Assembly (NCBI GenBank): GCA_008477525.1
Contig: SPDT01000001.1
Span: forward strand, 3,844,001 to 3,908,000
Reading direction: 5' to 3'
Source of the DNA: Hypomyces perniciosus
Lineage: Eukaryota; Ascomycota; Sordariomycetes; Hypocreales; Hypocreaceae
DNA length: 64,000 nucleotides
Of this stretch, positions 42,688 to 54,713 are shown one piece after another. Positions within the stretch are counted from its first letter, which is position 1, and each line of letters opens with the position of its first letter. The notes beneath the pieces were generated by a model that was given only the letters and a program-made list of their open reading frames with translations, did not search any database and was not told the DNA's origin. Made by a program: the position numbers and the translations under genes.

Positions 42688-44431
42688 ATGCGGGGTGGCG
42701 CCGCGGCCACCACCCCTCTGCGCCGGCTGCGCACTACGGGAACATCTGTCTACGGTAGACAGTTCGCTAGATCGCTTCAATCGAGATCCGTACAGAGCGC
42801 GACGATACAGGTGGAATGGAGTCGTGGGATACAGAGGCGTGGGGTGGTGGTAGACAGGACAGCGATACGCCAAGCCTGTCCTGCGGCGGCGAGGTCTTTG
42901 GCCACCGTTTCGGAACGGCTGGTGTCTCGCTTAGGGCCGCTGGAAGAATACGATAGACGGGTAGATGCTGGGATACTCCGAAACGATGAGCATCAGAGGG
43001 GTGAGCCTCACTGTTGGGACAAAAGATGCCGGGGATCAAGGCTGACTTGCTCTGTCTCCAGGCATCATCGAGAGTCTACAGCATCTCCACAACGAGCTAC
43101 GCGACTACCATGCTCCCCCGGTCGTCCTTCCGAGTCTCAACCTCCTGAAGCCAGCCAAGAAGTCCGTCTTCTCGTCGCTATTTGGAAAGGGAACCAGTGC
43201 AAAGTCTGCAGTGGGCGAGATCCCCGAGAACCTCCCCCGCGGACTCTATCTGTTTGGAGACGTAGGCAGTGGCAAGACAATGCTCATGGACCTGTTTTAC
43301 GACACCCTCCCAAGCTCAGTCAAGACAAAAACGCGAATCCACTTCCATAACTTCATGCAGGATATTCATCGCAGGCTGCACAAGATGAAGGTGGAACATG
43401 GCAGCGATGTTGATGCTGTGCCGTTCGTGGCGGCAGATATTGCAGCGCAGGGAAATGTGCTTTGCTTTGACGAATTCCAATGCACGGATGTAGCAGACGC
43501 CATGATTCTGCGAAGGTGGGATCTCTTCATCAATGTTGACGGATGTGTGAATGCAAACTGACCATTGAGTAGATTACTAGAGTCCCTTATGTCTCATGGA
43601 GTAGTACTGGTAACAACATCAAACCGGCATCCCGACGACCTGTACAAGAATGGAATCCAGCGAGAATCATTCATCCCAGCCATCAATCTTCTGAAAAATA
43701 GATTACACGTCATTAATCTTGACTCACCAACAGACTACCGCAAAATCCCCAGGCCGCCTTCAGGGGTATACCACACACGTCTAGACCAGCATGCCAACTC
43801 CCACGCCGAGAAGTGGTTCCGCTTCCTCGGCGATTCAGAAAACTTCGCCCCTCACTCTGAGACCCAGAGAGTCTGGGGCAGAGACATTTACGTGCCCCGG
43901 GTCAGCGGGCGGTGCGCCTGGTTCACGTTTGACGAACTGATCAAGCAGCCCAAGTCCGCAGCTGACTACCTCGAATTGGTGCGAGAATATGATGCCTTTA
44001 TTGTCACTGATGTCCCCGGCATGACGATCCGAGAACGTGATTTGGCGCGTCGCTTCATCACCTTTATCGACGCTGTGTATGAGGGCAACGCGAAGCTCGT
44101 GCTCACGACAGAGAAGCCCCTTACGGAGCTCTTCGTCTCGCGGGATGAAATCGCCGAGAGCTTGCTACAAGGAAACCCTCAACAAGCTAACAAAGATGCC
44201 ATGGACAACGTCATGGAAGATCTGGAACAGAACGTCGAGAAGCTGAAGAGCTCGAACCTGTTCGCCGGCGAGGAGGAAGCATTTGCCTTTGCGAGAGCAT
44301 TGAGTAGACTGAGTCATATGGAGAGCAAGGAATGGGTTGAGCGAGGCATGGGCCTGGAGAGTAAAGGCGGCAAGGAGGACAAGGACAGTTGGACGAAAAC
44401 GAGGAGTAGACAGATGGAGGACTCAATGTGA
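42688..44431 (+). CDS. afg1: AFG1-family mitochondrial AAA-type ATPase (LACE1-like)
   Basis: Three exons: 42688–43000, 43062–43515, 43573–44431; 1626 nt, 541 residues. The N-terminus is Arg-, Ser- and Ala-rich without acidic residues for over 40 positions, as in a mitochondrial presequence. Walker A is GDVGSGKT (about 170–177). Walker B is LCFDEFQ, followed by [16 protein letters not shown]. Further landmarks: [49 protein letters not shown] and [25 protein letters not shown]. The yeast homologue helps remove damaged mitochondrially encoded respiratory-chain subunits. Complete and normal in length. A Lys/Asp-rich C-terminal tail is fungal-specific. Confidence 0.94.
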
Positions 44432-45901
44432 ACGGATGCATATTGGACAGGATGGGATGGGTTGGCTGGATTTGGGCACTGCAACCCAAGCATTGCATCT
44501 TTATACCCCGGGCATTTACATGGATGTTGCTGTCTTGATGGTGGACTTTTGAGCGCAACGCCTTTGTTGATTGAAGCATACAATATATGTATATATAGGT
44601 ACATACTAATAAAGGGATAGAGCGCAGTCGTGGCGTGCTGGTGATCGACGAGTGTTTGAGTTTGAATCGCTAGACGGATTGCTTGGGGGAACCTGGGCGC
44701 TGACTACTTTCTTTAAGCATGGGGAAGCGGCAATTACACAGCTGATTCTGTTATAGATATACCACATGGCTTTCAGAGAATTTGCCAGTGAACTTATATA
44801 CCTCTTACTGAGGCGTGCCCAACAGGTGGCCGGCACTGACGCAGGCAATTCCATACACTTCATGGAAGATGGCCTATGGCATGAAGAACTCGCCATGCAT
44901 GCTGGAGTGATGCTCCCTGATGCCCGAGTTGCTCTGTATCAGCCACGAAACCGCCAAACTTCTGCTGTTCAGTAATCGCGAGACGGTTACGGTGCGTATA
45001 TCGAAACAACAGCAGGGCTGGTTGCTGAAGTTCAGGTCACCAGGTGTGGCACCTTCAGCACCTTCAGCTCTCGAGGCTGGGTTGGGCCGGGTTGACTTTC
45101 TTCCCTCAAGATACGACCGACTCTCTCTGCCTGATGCGGTGCGTGCTTATTATTAATAGCTTCTACTTCGTAGTTACCGGATCGTTAGTACTCCGTCAGC
45201 TTGTTGATGGTTTGATGAAGTGGCTGTTGGGAGGATATTAATAGTATAAGAGTATACTCCGTACCCACAAGAGCTTCAATAATGGACCAGCAAGTTATAT
45301 TAGTCGGATGCCCAGCATAGATGACAAGTCCCACCTCCGCACTCGCGCAGAATTTTGAAGCTCGAGTTTAAGTATCGCACGGCCCATCTGGCGTCCAATC
45401 CTTTTCCGATCGGTCCCCTGCAGGTCGGGATTTTGTCATAGGTATGCCGAATCCTGGGACCAATGATACGTGCGTGATCGTCGAGAACTGTCAGACTTGC
45501 TGACGAGAGCTAGCGTTCTGTAAACGGAGCGACAGAAATTGAACATGTTTACGAAGTATAGTCCAGTGAAAAGTGTTCGATACTCGTTGTTGGTATGAAG
45601 TTGATCGTAGCACTATCGTGGTCAGGCTATAGCTGTCGTACTCCGTATTTAAGATGCGACATACGTGTCTTGTGACCTTATCAATAGTACTACTACTCGT
45701 ACTTTGTAGATCAACTACTACTAGTATTACGAAGCAGAATGGTGCTAAATTGAAGAGATTTTGCGACACTAAGGCACGTCATGTTTGAGAGGCTTGTCGT
45801 CCCACGTCGCTCGTCCAGGAGTAACACACCGTAGTGCGAGTCCGTCTGCTGGCTCTAACTTGTTGTGTTCTGACAGGCAAATACGATCATCTTCATTCGT
45901 C

Positions 45902-46204
45902 CTAGAAGAGGAAGAATAGCTGTCCTATGTGAGGCAATTCGGAGTGCACGATAACTAATGAGAGGGGAAGATTCGCCCGGTTCAACTGACACCAGTTCTT
46001 GGGGGTTTGTTTCATATCCTTGCCTAGCTCGTAGACTAGATGATCTGGCCGAGGCATAGCGATAGATAGGCGGGTAGCGAGCACACGGACCAGCTGGAAA
46101 GTCTCAAATCGAGGAAAGCCTGCGAGGTCATAATGGGGGTGAAGCGGCGCAAGGGACAAAACGGTGTCTGTCAGGGCGATTTGGTTGTCGTGAGAACCAG
46201 ACAA
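45902..46204 (-). other. Possible gene fragment (100-residue frame)
   Basis: The frame has protein-like character (FPRFETFQLVRVLATRLSI, HLVYELGKDMKQTPKNW) and C/G-ending codons unlike the AT-rich flanks. No start context, splice partner or family is recognised. Could be a relic exon of a lost gene, or chance. Confidence 0.3.
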
Positions 46205-46380
46205 CTATTGAGCAGTTGGAGATGACATGACATCACCCTCCCTAATGCACGAGGGAGAAGTTATGTACCCCGCAGGTAGTACGAAGTAGGTATGTACATA
46301 AGGTACTTCGTATGTGATGGTAGTACTACTCCGTACGAGTACTGACTGACCGATTCTTACCTGCATGGAATGCTGATCTC

Positions 46381-46587
46381 ATGGTCCTTGCGGTGGCTGT
46401 TGCCGAAATTATTACTCGTAAAGGAGAACTGGCCAGGGATGCTGTGCCGAACCTGCGGCCGTTTATCGAATGGGAAATACGGAGTACGAGAAGAAGAAAG
46501 GCGCTTTTTAAAGAACTGCAGAACTCAGAAGAGGCACTCGTAGAGGACGCACAGGCCATTTGGGGGCGGATCACAGCTCTCAGCTAA
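46381..46587 (+). other. Possible gene fragment (68-residue frame)
   Basis: The frame reads like a charged helical segment (RDAVPNLRPFIEWEIRSTRRRK, then LFKELQNSEEALVEDAQAIW). A TACGGAGTA motif lies inside it at 46478, which is otherwise a spacer motif. The opposite strand is also open. No family recognised. Confidence 0.28.
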
Positions 46588-47801
46588 GCAATTTCCTTGG
46601 GCCTGTGCCAGCCAATGACAGCGGCCATGTCCCTGAAATCATGGCTATCGGTACCCCATACGAAGTAGTACATACATACTCCGTCCGGACCCCGTACCTA
46701 TACGCGGATTCCCCTGCATCTGCATCTGTACCTGTACCTGGGCAACCTTCAAGACCTGTTGTCGATCATTGTACAAACTTGTACTCGCACTGCAGCTCAC
46801 AATAAGACCTGTGCTGATAACATTGGAGGTGCAACGTGATTTCTGTGCGATGAATGCTTTATGAACGCGTGTGCATACGTGCCACCCCGCATGCCCTCTT
46901 TTTCTCCGGGGCGATGCAACCTTGTGCAAGCCTCCCGCCCGTTTGTTTATGCACGTGTAGGGAGCACTACGAGTAGTATTAGCACTTCATCCGTACCTTA
47001 CGAGTATTATACACAGCTCCAGCTCCGGCTCCATAGTACTACTACCTTAAAAAAGTACTAGATAATACTAGTAGAGCTCGATGCGCTGCAAGCGCTGCTC
47101 CCCCCTGTCCTGGCCCTGGCCCTTCACCTGTCTGTCTATCTCAGAGATCTTCCTCCCGTCTTTTCTTTTTCCACCACCACTCCGCCATCTCATCATCGTG
47201 CACCGCAATTGCTGCCACACCGTTATCGTCTTCGCTTCTCGAAGCGATCGATTGTGAGTGTGCTGTGCTGTGCGCCGGTGCGTCCATTCCTTTCTAAACA
47301 ACGGTCCGGCCTTCGCCTTTCTGCCATCAACAATCGTCTCACTCCTCTTCGTTCTTTATTTCCCGGTCAGTGCTGGCAAGATCGTGGGCGGATACGTATT
47401 ATACCGAAAAAGCGTACCGAGTACAGCTCTTATTCACTCGTTCGTTGGCTCATTTCGCCATCCATCGACCCATCTCAACTGGCACCTGGTCCGACCATCT
47501 CGAACTGGTTTTCCCTTCCTTCCTACTGCCATCTGAGACATTGTCGTATCTGCGCCGAGGCAAATCGCGTTCCTGTACTCGATAGTTCCAGTGTCTATGC
47601 ATTCTTTATCCCTCCAATTTCTGCCACCCTCATTCCAGAAAACAACATCCCAGCCCCTCTGAGTGCGCCACGCTGTCGACGATATATTCCCAACTTGTGC
47701 GACCATCACAATCACTCCTCTCACTAACCACTTTTCAACGCTCACCCAAAAACAAACTTGACTTTAACTTCGATTGTGCGTTTTCGCAACACAATTACAA
47801 G

Positions 47802-50023
47802 ATGCCTCGTTCACACCGGCACTCCCATCGCCGGCGTGATGTGCCCGACGATATCGGCGACATCAGTCACATCATCCGCGGCTTCGTCAAGAGGGATGGC
47901 GCAGAGGGACATGACAGCCGGGACAAAATCGCAGGCAGAGGTAATAACCACCATCATCCTTGTCGCCATGGCGATTCGCATCGCCGCCGACTCCTAGTGG
48001 AGACCATGTTTGCGGTGCTAACTGTATCATCTCATAGACCAAGCTACTGTCGTCCAAGTTGTTTACAAGACCCTCGCGCCGACTTTTGACGGCCCCATCG
48101 CGGGTTACTCAACTCTTCACGAAGGTGTCTCTCCATCACCAACCAAAGCACCACAGAAGCAACCCAGTCCCACGCCAACTCCGCCATCTCAAAGCAAGAG
48201 TTCGAGCGCGGGAGTATCCAAGCCAGCAACCACGATTCCGTCCGCGATTCACTCCCCCGACGCAACTGCATCTGCCGACACTGTCCTCGCCAAGGCAACA
48301 GGCTCACCTCCCCCATCCTTGGCGCTGAGTAGTAATGGACACATCACCTCGAATGGTCTTCTATCTAGCAGCTCTGCTACCGACTCGGCGTCGTCATCTA
48401 ACAGCGATGGCACCGATTTAGGGACCAGCGCAGGGACCAAGGCAGGGATCGCATTTGGAGTCCTTGGAGGTGTTGCGGTTGTGGGATTGATCGTCTTTCT
48501 GATCTTTAGTCGTCGCCGACGCGAGTCCCAGCGCCGGCAAGTCGGCGAGGATAATGAGAAACTCCCTGGAGCCGCGGGAGGAGCGCCGGAGCCCATTGAC
48601 GAGTTGTCTGTTCACCACAGCAACCCGAGAGCACCTCGCATTAGCCTTCGACCTGTTACTCAATTTTTCCCCAACTTGAACCTCGAAAAGCGCAACAGCA
48701 AGGGAGCAGCCATGACCCTTGATACTACTGATACTGATACTGCGACCACGACTACTACTACTACTGCTGCTGCTGCCGTGGGCGTTGCCGTAGGCGTTGC
48801 GGTCAGTGGCGATAGCCCAGATCGTCCGCATACCAGCCTGAGCAGCCACCCTGCCAATCCCTTTGGTTATCAGGCTGAGCGCATCCCGACTCCCATTAGT
48901 GAGGAACAACATGAGCGCGCCCCGACTCCTATTAGCAAGGAGGATAATGCTCAGAGCCCGACCTCGCCTTCTAGTTCCTTCATGAGTGAAAAGACTTTGG
49001 CTCGGGAGCCATCAATGAACAACGAAACTGCAGCGACTACGGGGTTTGTTGCTGGCGCTGTTACGGCAGTAGTTGCAGGAGCGGCGGCCACTGGAGGGGC
49101 TGTCATGTTGACTCGAAAGACCTCAATGCGGAATCGGAACCCTGACAATGTTGATCTCACCATGTCTACCGAGCTCGGTCCTCTACCACCCAGTCCTGTT
49201 GGCACCGAGTTTAGCGTCTCGTCAGCTCCAGGACCTACTTCGTTTGCCTCTAAAAGTGCGGCGGCTATTGCCGCAGCTGGTGGCCCTACCAACTCCACAG
49301 TGCATCGGGTACAGCTGAATTTTAAACCTACGCTTGAGGATGAGATGGAACTGAAGGCGGGCGAATTGATCCGTCTGCTCCACGAATACGATGATGGATG
49401 GGTAAGTCACCCCGGCAATAAACCTGCTGCTTTGATGGTAATGCTAATCATGAAAATTGTAACAGGCCCTTGTTATCAAACTGGACAGATCCCAACAGGG
49501 TGTTGTTCCCCGGACCTGTCTTTCGACTCGACCGGTTAAGCCCCGTCTGGCCCATGGCCGGCCTCCCGTTAACCCGTCGGGCCCACCAAGGGGACCTCTG
49601 CCGCCTCCTGGCCAACGACCCATGACCCCACAAAGCCAACGCCCTATGACACCCCAAGGTCAACCAATGATGGCTCCTCAGGGCCAACGACCAATGACGC
49701 CACAAGGGATGCAAGTCAACGGTCGACCTGCTTCGCCTTCCCAGTCGAGAATGGGCCCAAGTCAAAGCGTTGGTCGCCCTCAATCTCCTATGGCCCGTCC
49801 GATGAGCCTGGCTAGCTGCCCGACAAGTCCCGCACTTAGCAAACCTCAAGGACCCATAAGTGAACGGCCCCAGACGTCAGACGGCCGACCCCGGACCCCG
49901 ATTGGCATGAACCAAAGCACAAATGTTCCTCGGCCTAGTGCGATGAATCCCGAACAACCCCCGCCACAAAGGCCCCCAACTGGCCTGATTGGCAGGAAGC
50001 CTGTCCCTGGTCAGGCTCTTTGA
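47802..50023 (+). CDS. Single-pass membrane protein with SH3 domain and Pro-rich tail
   Basis: Three exons: 47802–47940, 48038–49401, 49466–50023; 2061 nt, 686 residues. The His/Arg-rich start (MPRSHRHSHRRRD) is followed by a Ser/Thr/Pro-rich external-type region (about 60–180). One TM helix lies at about 182–203 (AGIAFGVLGGVAVVGLIVFLIF) followed by RRRR, predicting an extracellular N-terminus and cytosolic C-terminus. A second hydrophobic Ala/Val-rich stretch is near 385. The SH3 domain spans about 466–525 (VQLNFKPTLEDEMELKAGELIRLL, HEYDDGW, ALVIKLDRSQQGVVPRTCL) and is split by the last intron just after DDGW. The tail has six or more QRPMTPQ-like units that could bind SH3 domains. Layout resembles Fus1-type or signalling sensors; function is not established. 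Confidence 0.88.
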
Positions 50024-51415
50024 TGGGTTAGTTTTTGCCAAGCCTTTCCTTTTCTGATATAGCATCTTGGCATTCTACGATTTTGGGAGTTCAACGCAAC
50101 ATCTGGGATAAAAGAGCCGGCGTTATGAATGATATCTGTGTGAACAAGATATAGAGCATTGCGGCGCGTGCTCAGGATCCCTCCCGACAGTTCACATACA
50201 CGATTTGCTATTTATTTTTTTCATGCTCCTTATAATCTTTTTCGTCACCAGCTCGCTCAGCGCGAAATTTCTTTTCGGCCGATCTCGGCGTTTTATGTTC
50301 TCTGTTTATATGTTTTCTTCTTCTTCTTTTTCGCATGATTGAGAACTCGCTGCTGCCAGAAGCAATGTGGACGAATTGCCCCTTCCAGGCCATGTCCGGG
50401 TTCGAATGGCGTTTAAAACACGCTGTAACACTAGAAAGGGCGTGGGAGACGGGCATCGCGCTAGTCGCTAATGTGTATTCTACTTTGCTTTTCCTTTTTC
50501 TTTTCTTTCGCATCTCATGGTATGCCATGTCGAAGCTGCAGGATCAGGGAGCAGGCCGTTTGAACGGAAGGGTGGACAGGAAACCACTCGAGGGAAGGGT
50601 TATCAATGCAAGGGAGGCGGCGTGGCGCGTGTCTTGTAATGAGAGTATGAGACCCAGGAAACAATGGGAGGGATTTTGATGGATACCTACTACTTAGTTG
50701 AGATGAATGAAACGTTTGAACTACGACTGGGTTTTTTTTTTTTTTGGTTTTTTTTTTGGCAAAATGTGTATTTTTATTGGCTGATGAAGATGTTACATAT
50801 TTGTAAGGCCTGGTTAGGTTCGATAATAAAACCCAAGGGTTGCCGAATAATTCAAGTAGGTCGATAGTCTGCAATAAGTCGCCCCTTGATTCCTTTACGA
50901 AGAGGAGGAGGTGGATCCTGTCAAGCGAACAGTCTCGGACAGCCACGCACAGTCTTGCGTGTCTGGGATATAAGATGCAGTCCTACCATTGCCAAGCGTT
51001 ATTGAAATACTTTACATATTCAAGACTCGTCTTGAGCGTGAGCGTGTATAAACGCCACTGTCCATAGTAGCATAATGTACCTCGGAATGTTGTTGGTGAT
51101 GCTGTACCACATGGACAGCCATTCAACACGGCCCCCCTGATTTGGTTCGCGTTTGACATATCGATATTGTCTATGAGTTGGTCTCATTCTTTCGTCTCAG
51201 CTGGTCAGCCGTCTATTGTCATTGTCATTGTCGGTCTTTGGACAATTGTTCTCCTAACTCAATATGAGTGAGGAGACAGGACTAGAGCGGTCAAAGTCAC
51301 TTGCACCTGTTGCAGGTGTCACTCAGTCCTTTGCAGCCCAACTGATCTTTTTTTTTTCCTGGTCTCGTCCTTTTTGTCTGAACACAACACCATCATAAGC
51401 AGCACATCATTTATC
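50024..51415. other. Spacer, about 1.4 kb
   Basis: 3' flank of the SH3 gene and promoter of the CVNH gene. Two poly(T) tracts (50731–50757). Promoter side has a CT-rich tract before 51360. No convincing gene. Confidence 0.5.
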
Positions 51416-52137
51416 ATGCGTCTCGCCTCCGTCCTTCTGCTCACTGCCATCAGCGCAGTCTTCGCAGCGCCTCAAGGCCATCCTCACGCCCTATACGTCG
51501 AAGGCACCGCTCCAGGCAGCGCTTCTGACGACCACCACCCTTCGCCTATGGGACTCCCCGGCTTCGACCACCTCATGCGCAACAAGACGGTCGCCGTGAT
51601 CGACGCCTCCGACGGCGCGGCCTTTGATGGCAAGTGCATGCAAGTCACGCTCGGAGGCCATGGCAAGGTTGGCCAGACGATGCTCGAGGGACGGTGTGTA
51701 GATGCCTCGGGCCTGTGGTGGGAGACGAGCATTAACCTCAATGAGTGCTTTGGGAATAATGCTGGGCAGCTGGTCTATCGGGAGATGTGAGTTTCCGCTT
51801 GACATCTTGGGGAGGGGGGGGGGGTTTCTAACTTTGCTATTCTTCTTTAAAGGGGCAACTTTGATGGTTCTTGCAGACCTTGCACTCTTGATAACGCGCA
51901 GAAGGGGGTTGACCTGCTGCTGAAGTGCAACTGCTTGGATGAGAGAAAGTTTCCCAAGTACACGTACCTGGAACTGGGATTCAAAGGTACGAGTTGAACC
52001 ATGGCTATTTGTGAGGATTGGTAATGTTGCGGTGCTAACCATGGTAATTAATAGTCAAGAATTTCCTGGCTGTCAGGCCTGTCGATGGACGATTCATTTG
52101 CGGCAATCGCTTGGGTATCAGAAGTCCTGCTCTTTGA
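51416..52137 (+). CDS. Secreted cyanovirin-N homology (CVNH)-like lectin
   Basis: Three exons: 51416–51786, 51853–51986, 52055–52137; 588 nt, 195 residues. Signal peptide at about 1–18 (MRLASVLLLTAISAVFA). After a His-containing linker comes the CVNH pattern twice. First half: FDGKCMQVTLGG, TMLEGRC, WETSINLNECFGNNAGQL. Second half: GNFDGSCRPCTLDNAQKGVDLLLKCNC, then YTYLELGFKV. Repeat pairs of Cys and the L-N/N-x-G turns are those of CVNH proteins, which bind mannose-rich glycans. Cys count is higher than in cyanovirin-N itself. All splice sites are canonical and phases agree. It may serve cell-wall recognition or defence; this is inferred. The CVNH call rests on pattern memory. Confidence 0.78.
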
Positions 52138-52586
52138 ACTTGGGAGTCAAGAACGAGAGGGACTAACTGAGCACTGGCGATGTACACATGCCTGATATCA
52201 TGGCTTGAGGAGATCAACAACAAACAAATCACTCTTGTGAAATCTTTTGTGGAATGGTAGAAGGTATATGTGGAGCTAGCTTCATTCAATCATAAAAGTA
52301 GACATAAGTATAAAAACCTGGAGGGCATCATAAAGACAAGGGCAATACGCCTATGTTTGGATGCCATAGGTTTCTCTCCCGAGTCTGTTCCAATCTATAT
52401 CGTGCTTTGCTGAGTGTATCGCAACGTGGAGCATGGACATGCTATCAACTCTGCCCTCTCGCCGCGGTTTTTAGCCGCACAACCCACTGATGAGCTGGCT
52501 GCTAGCGATAGCGTGGAATTCCCAGTTTTTTTTTATTAATATTGAGTTTTTGTAACTTGATTTTCGGCTTGATGGGGCCTAGGTAG
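52138..52586. other. Convergent 3' spacer
   Basis: 449 bases between the CVNH gene stop and the glycosyltransferase stop. A T8 run near 52527. Nothing else seen. Confidence 0.45.
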
Positions 52587-53875
52587 CTAGAGGACGACCA
52601 ATATTCCTCTCAAAGTGCTTTCGTGTCTGACGTTTACCTTTTGACTTGCAAACACGCTGTTGATGGTGTCAGTCAAATCCCTGAATAAAAAAGGGGGGTT
52701 GGTATCAAATGGATTACAAACCTCTCTCCTTCCAGTGAAATCGGTGTAGAACCCGTTCCACAACTCTCTCTCAACACACCGTTGAGCTCCGTTCGTCTCA
52801 TGGCATTTCGGCTGCTTCTCTTCTCGTATTCTATCTGTCATTTTAATCCAGGGTTTTGGAACAGGCCAATCGGAAAAATGCAGGAATTTCGCCTCGTTAA
52901 ATACTGCGACCGGATCCCATTTCTCACGATCGGAGCCGAGGTATTGCGCATGGTTCTCTGTACGAAACTCGGCGGTCAACATATCATATGGCCTGTGTGG
53001 CAGAATCAAAGCTTGGTCTTTGTACAGCTTGTTGACAATTTCCATGTCGTAATCGTTGCTGCCAGCACTGTTGATCTCAGCCACAATACGCTCAAACTCA
53101 GATGCGCTTGGCTGCACAAGCATGACCTGGGAGGAGAGGATCTGTTTGTCGGGATAGAGCCAGTAGGCGCGAGGCATTGCTACCGGACACGGTGGCAGAA
53201 GGAAAAGTTCGTCCATGGGCTGGAGAATAGTGGCGTCTGAATCCAGGGAGAGGACCCGGCTATATTCTGTCTGGTTGAATGCAAGTAGCTTCGTAAACGA
53301 ATCTGCCCAGGTAGCTGGATTTATGGCAGCCGTTAGCCGGGTTGAAGGAGCGGAGAAGGAAGGAAATGGACTATACGATCTGAGCCGGATCTATGCTGGA
53401 CTTGGACGGGCCGCAGGCGCACGTTATACTCATCACGAGCCTTGATCAGCAAGCGGGCATCGTCGGAGTCGCCGGTAGTTGCATCTGGGGCAGCCATGTT
53501 GGACGGATACATCATGACGCGCTCGGCCCGGCTGCCGAGACGGTGTAGGATTTCGAAGAGCATGACGGAGTTGCATAGATAGTCGCTGTTGGTGACGTAT
53601 TGCACGTAGGCGAACTTGGACCAGTCAACATCGCCGGCAACATCACCGACAACGACGGGCGGCGACTCTGGATGCTTGGACGGGCGAGACCAGGACGGAA
53701 CATATTCCAGCGCATCGCGGCGATAGAGCACCCCTAGCAGGATAAGGAGGATGACGACCACGGACGTTGTGGCGAGGCGGAGGCGTCTCGATGACAGGGC
53801 CTGGATTGGAATCTGGCATGTCTGTCGCGTCCAGACCACACCGAGCGATAGCCATTCTCCAAGTTGGGCTCTCAT
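52587..53875 (-). CDS. GT8-like glycosyltransferase (alpha-N-acetylglucosamine transferase type), type II membrane protein
   Basis: Two exons: 53377–53875 and 52587–53314; 1227 nt, 408 residues. Start is the ATG at 53875 in the frame MRAQLGEWLSLG. An N-terminal anchor (LATTSVVVILLILLGVLY, about 32–49) predicts a Golgi type II topology. The catalytic domain has FAYVQYVTNSDYLCNSVMLFEIL, a sugar-nucleotide region SFTKLLAFNQTEYSRVLSLDSDATI with the DSD (DxD-like) metal site, and VAMPRAYW, QVMLVQPS, DYDMEIVNKLY and FLHFSDWPVPKPW. Fungal relatives transfer GlcNAc onto mannose chains (as yeast Gnt1). The intron uses GTATAG…CAG. The last 30 residues depart from the usual end, and a GTTTGT at the GRRE position could be a donor for a different last exon. 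Confidence 0.87.
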
Positions 53876-54713
53876 GGCCACGAGCAGGAGTTGAAGACGG
53901 ATGCCGATGCGATGGTGTCAGAGGAGAGAGAAAGAACCATTACGAATACGTCAATGATTAATGAACAAACGATACACGGAACAGGACACAGCCCCCACAA
54001 TGGCTGAAAGCCAGCCTGCTCATTGAAGCGCGGCGATTTCCTTTTTGGGTTGTGGAACGGCGCTTAGCGGTATGAGGAGCCCGCAAATATACACCGTAGG
54101 AAAACAAATATACAGCACTCCACCTGTCAGAATATTGGCCCATGATTGGCCCTTAATGTCCCGCGCACAAGCAAGCTTAAAAGCTTTTATCAGCGGAACG
54201 CCAAGTGCTTATTTATACGAAGCACTAGACCTAAATTCAACATGTAAGCATTGATTCCACAGGCAGCAATCATAGAATGGAATCTAACAGCAACAACTGG
54301 TTAGCTTAGGATCAGTAAGTGGTTGGGACTCCCCGCATGGGAACTCATGTTTCATGAATACGAAGTACGACGAAGCAGGTATTGGATGATGCACCGGGGC
54401 GTGTTGTATATTTGTTTTCCTAGGTTGTATATTTGCCTCTTCCGTGTTTAGACTCCTCGAGCGCTAAAGATCCACAACTATTATTAGACAGCCAATGCGA
54501 ATGCAATATAGCGACGATACGGCTAAGTAACACGACGAGGCGAGCATCCGGGTTATATCTGGAGTTGTACTTTGCTCTGTAGGATCACTCCACAGGATGG
54601 GCCTTACAAAACCTGTGAGTTGTTTCCCCCCCCCTTCTTCAAAACTTGTTCTTCCTGCCATTGTTTCGTCCCTAATACACTGCGTTCGCAACGAACGAAC
54701 CCGGTTGCACACA
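53876..54713. promoter_or_regulatory. Divergent promoter spacer
   Basis: 838 bases between the glycosyltransferase and the pepsin-like gene. One TACGAAGTA at 54359. The frame that starts at 54597 before the assigned ATG is treated as leader because it lacks a signal sequence. Confidence 0.45.

Larger units (their letters stand above)
44432..47801. other. 3.4-kb spacer with dense short motifs and possible gene relics
   Basis: Holds exact TACTCCGTA-type motifs (45255, 45639, 46327, 46478), TACTTCGTA variants, and two frames that look partly coding (listed separately). The last kilobase (46.9–47.8 kb) is CT-rich, as in a long 5' leader of the following SH3 gene. No complete gene seen. Confidence 0.55.

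Noticed and set aside
44606..44975. Two overlapping opposite ORFs (96 and 69 residues)
   Set aside because: Neither has domain resemblance, splice partners or biased codon use; likely chance frames in a 3' flank.
50390..50420. GGTTCGAAT resembling a B box
   Set aside because: Flanking bases do not pair and no A box is present at the required distance.
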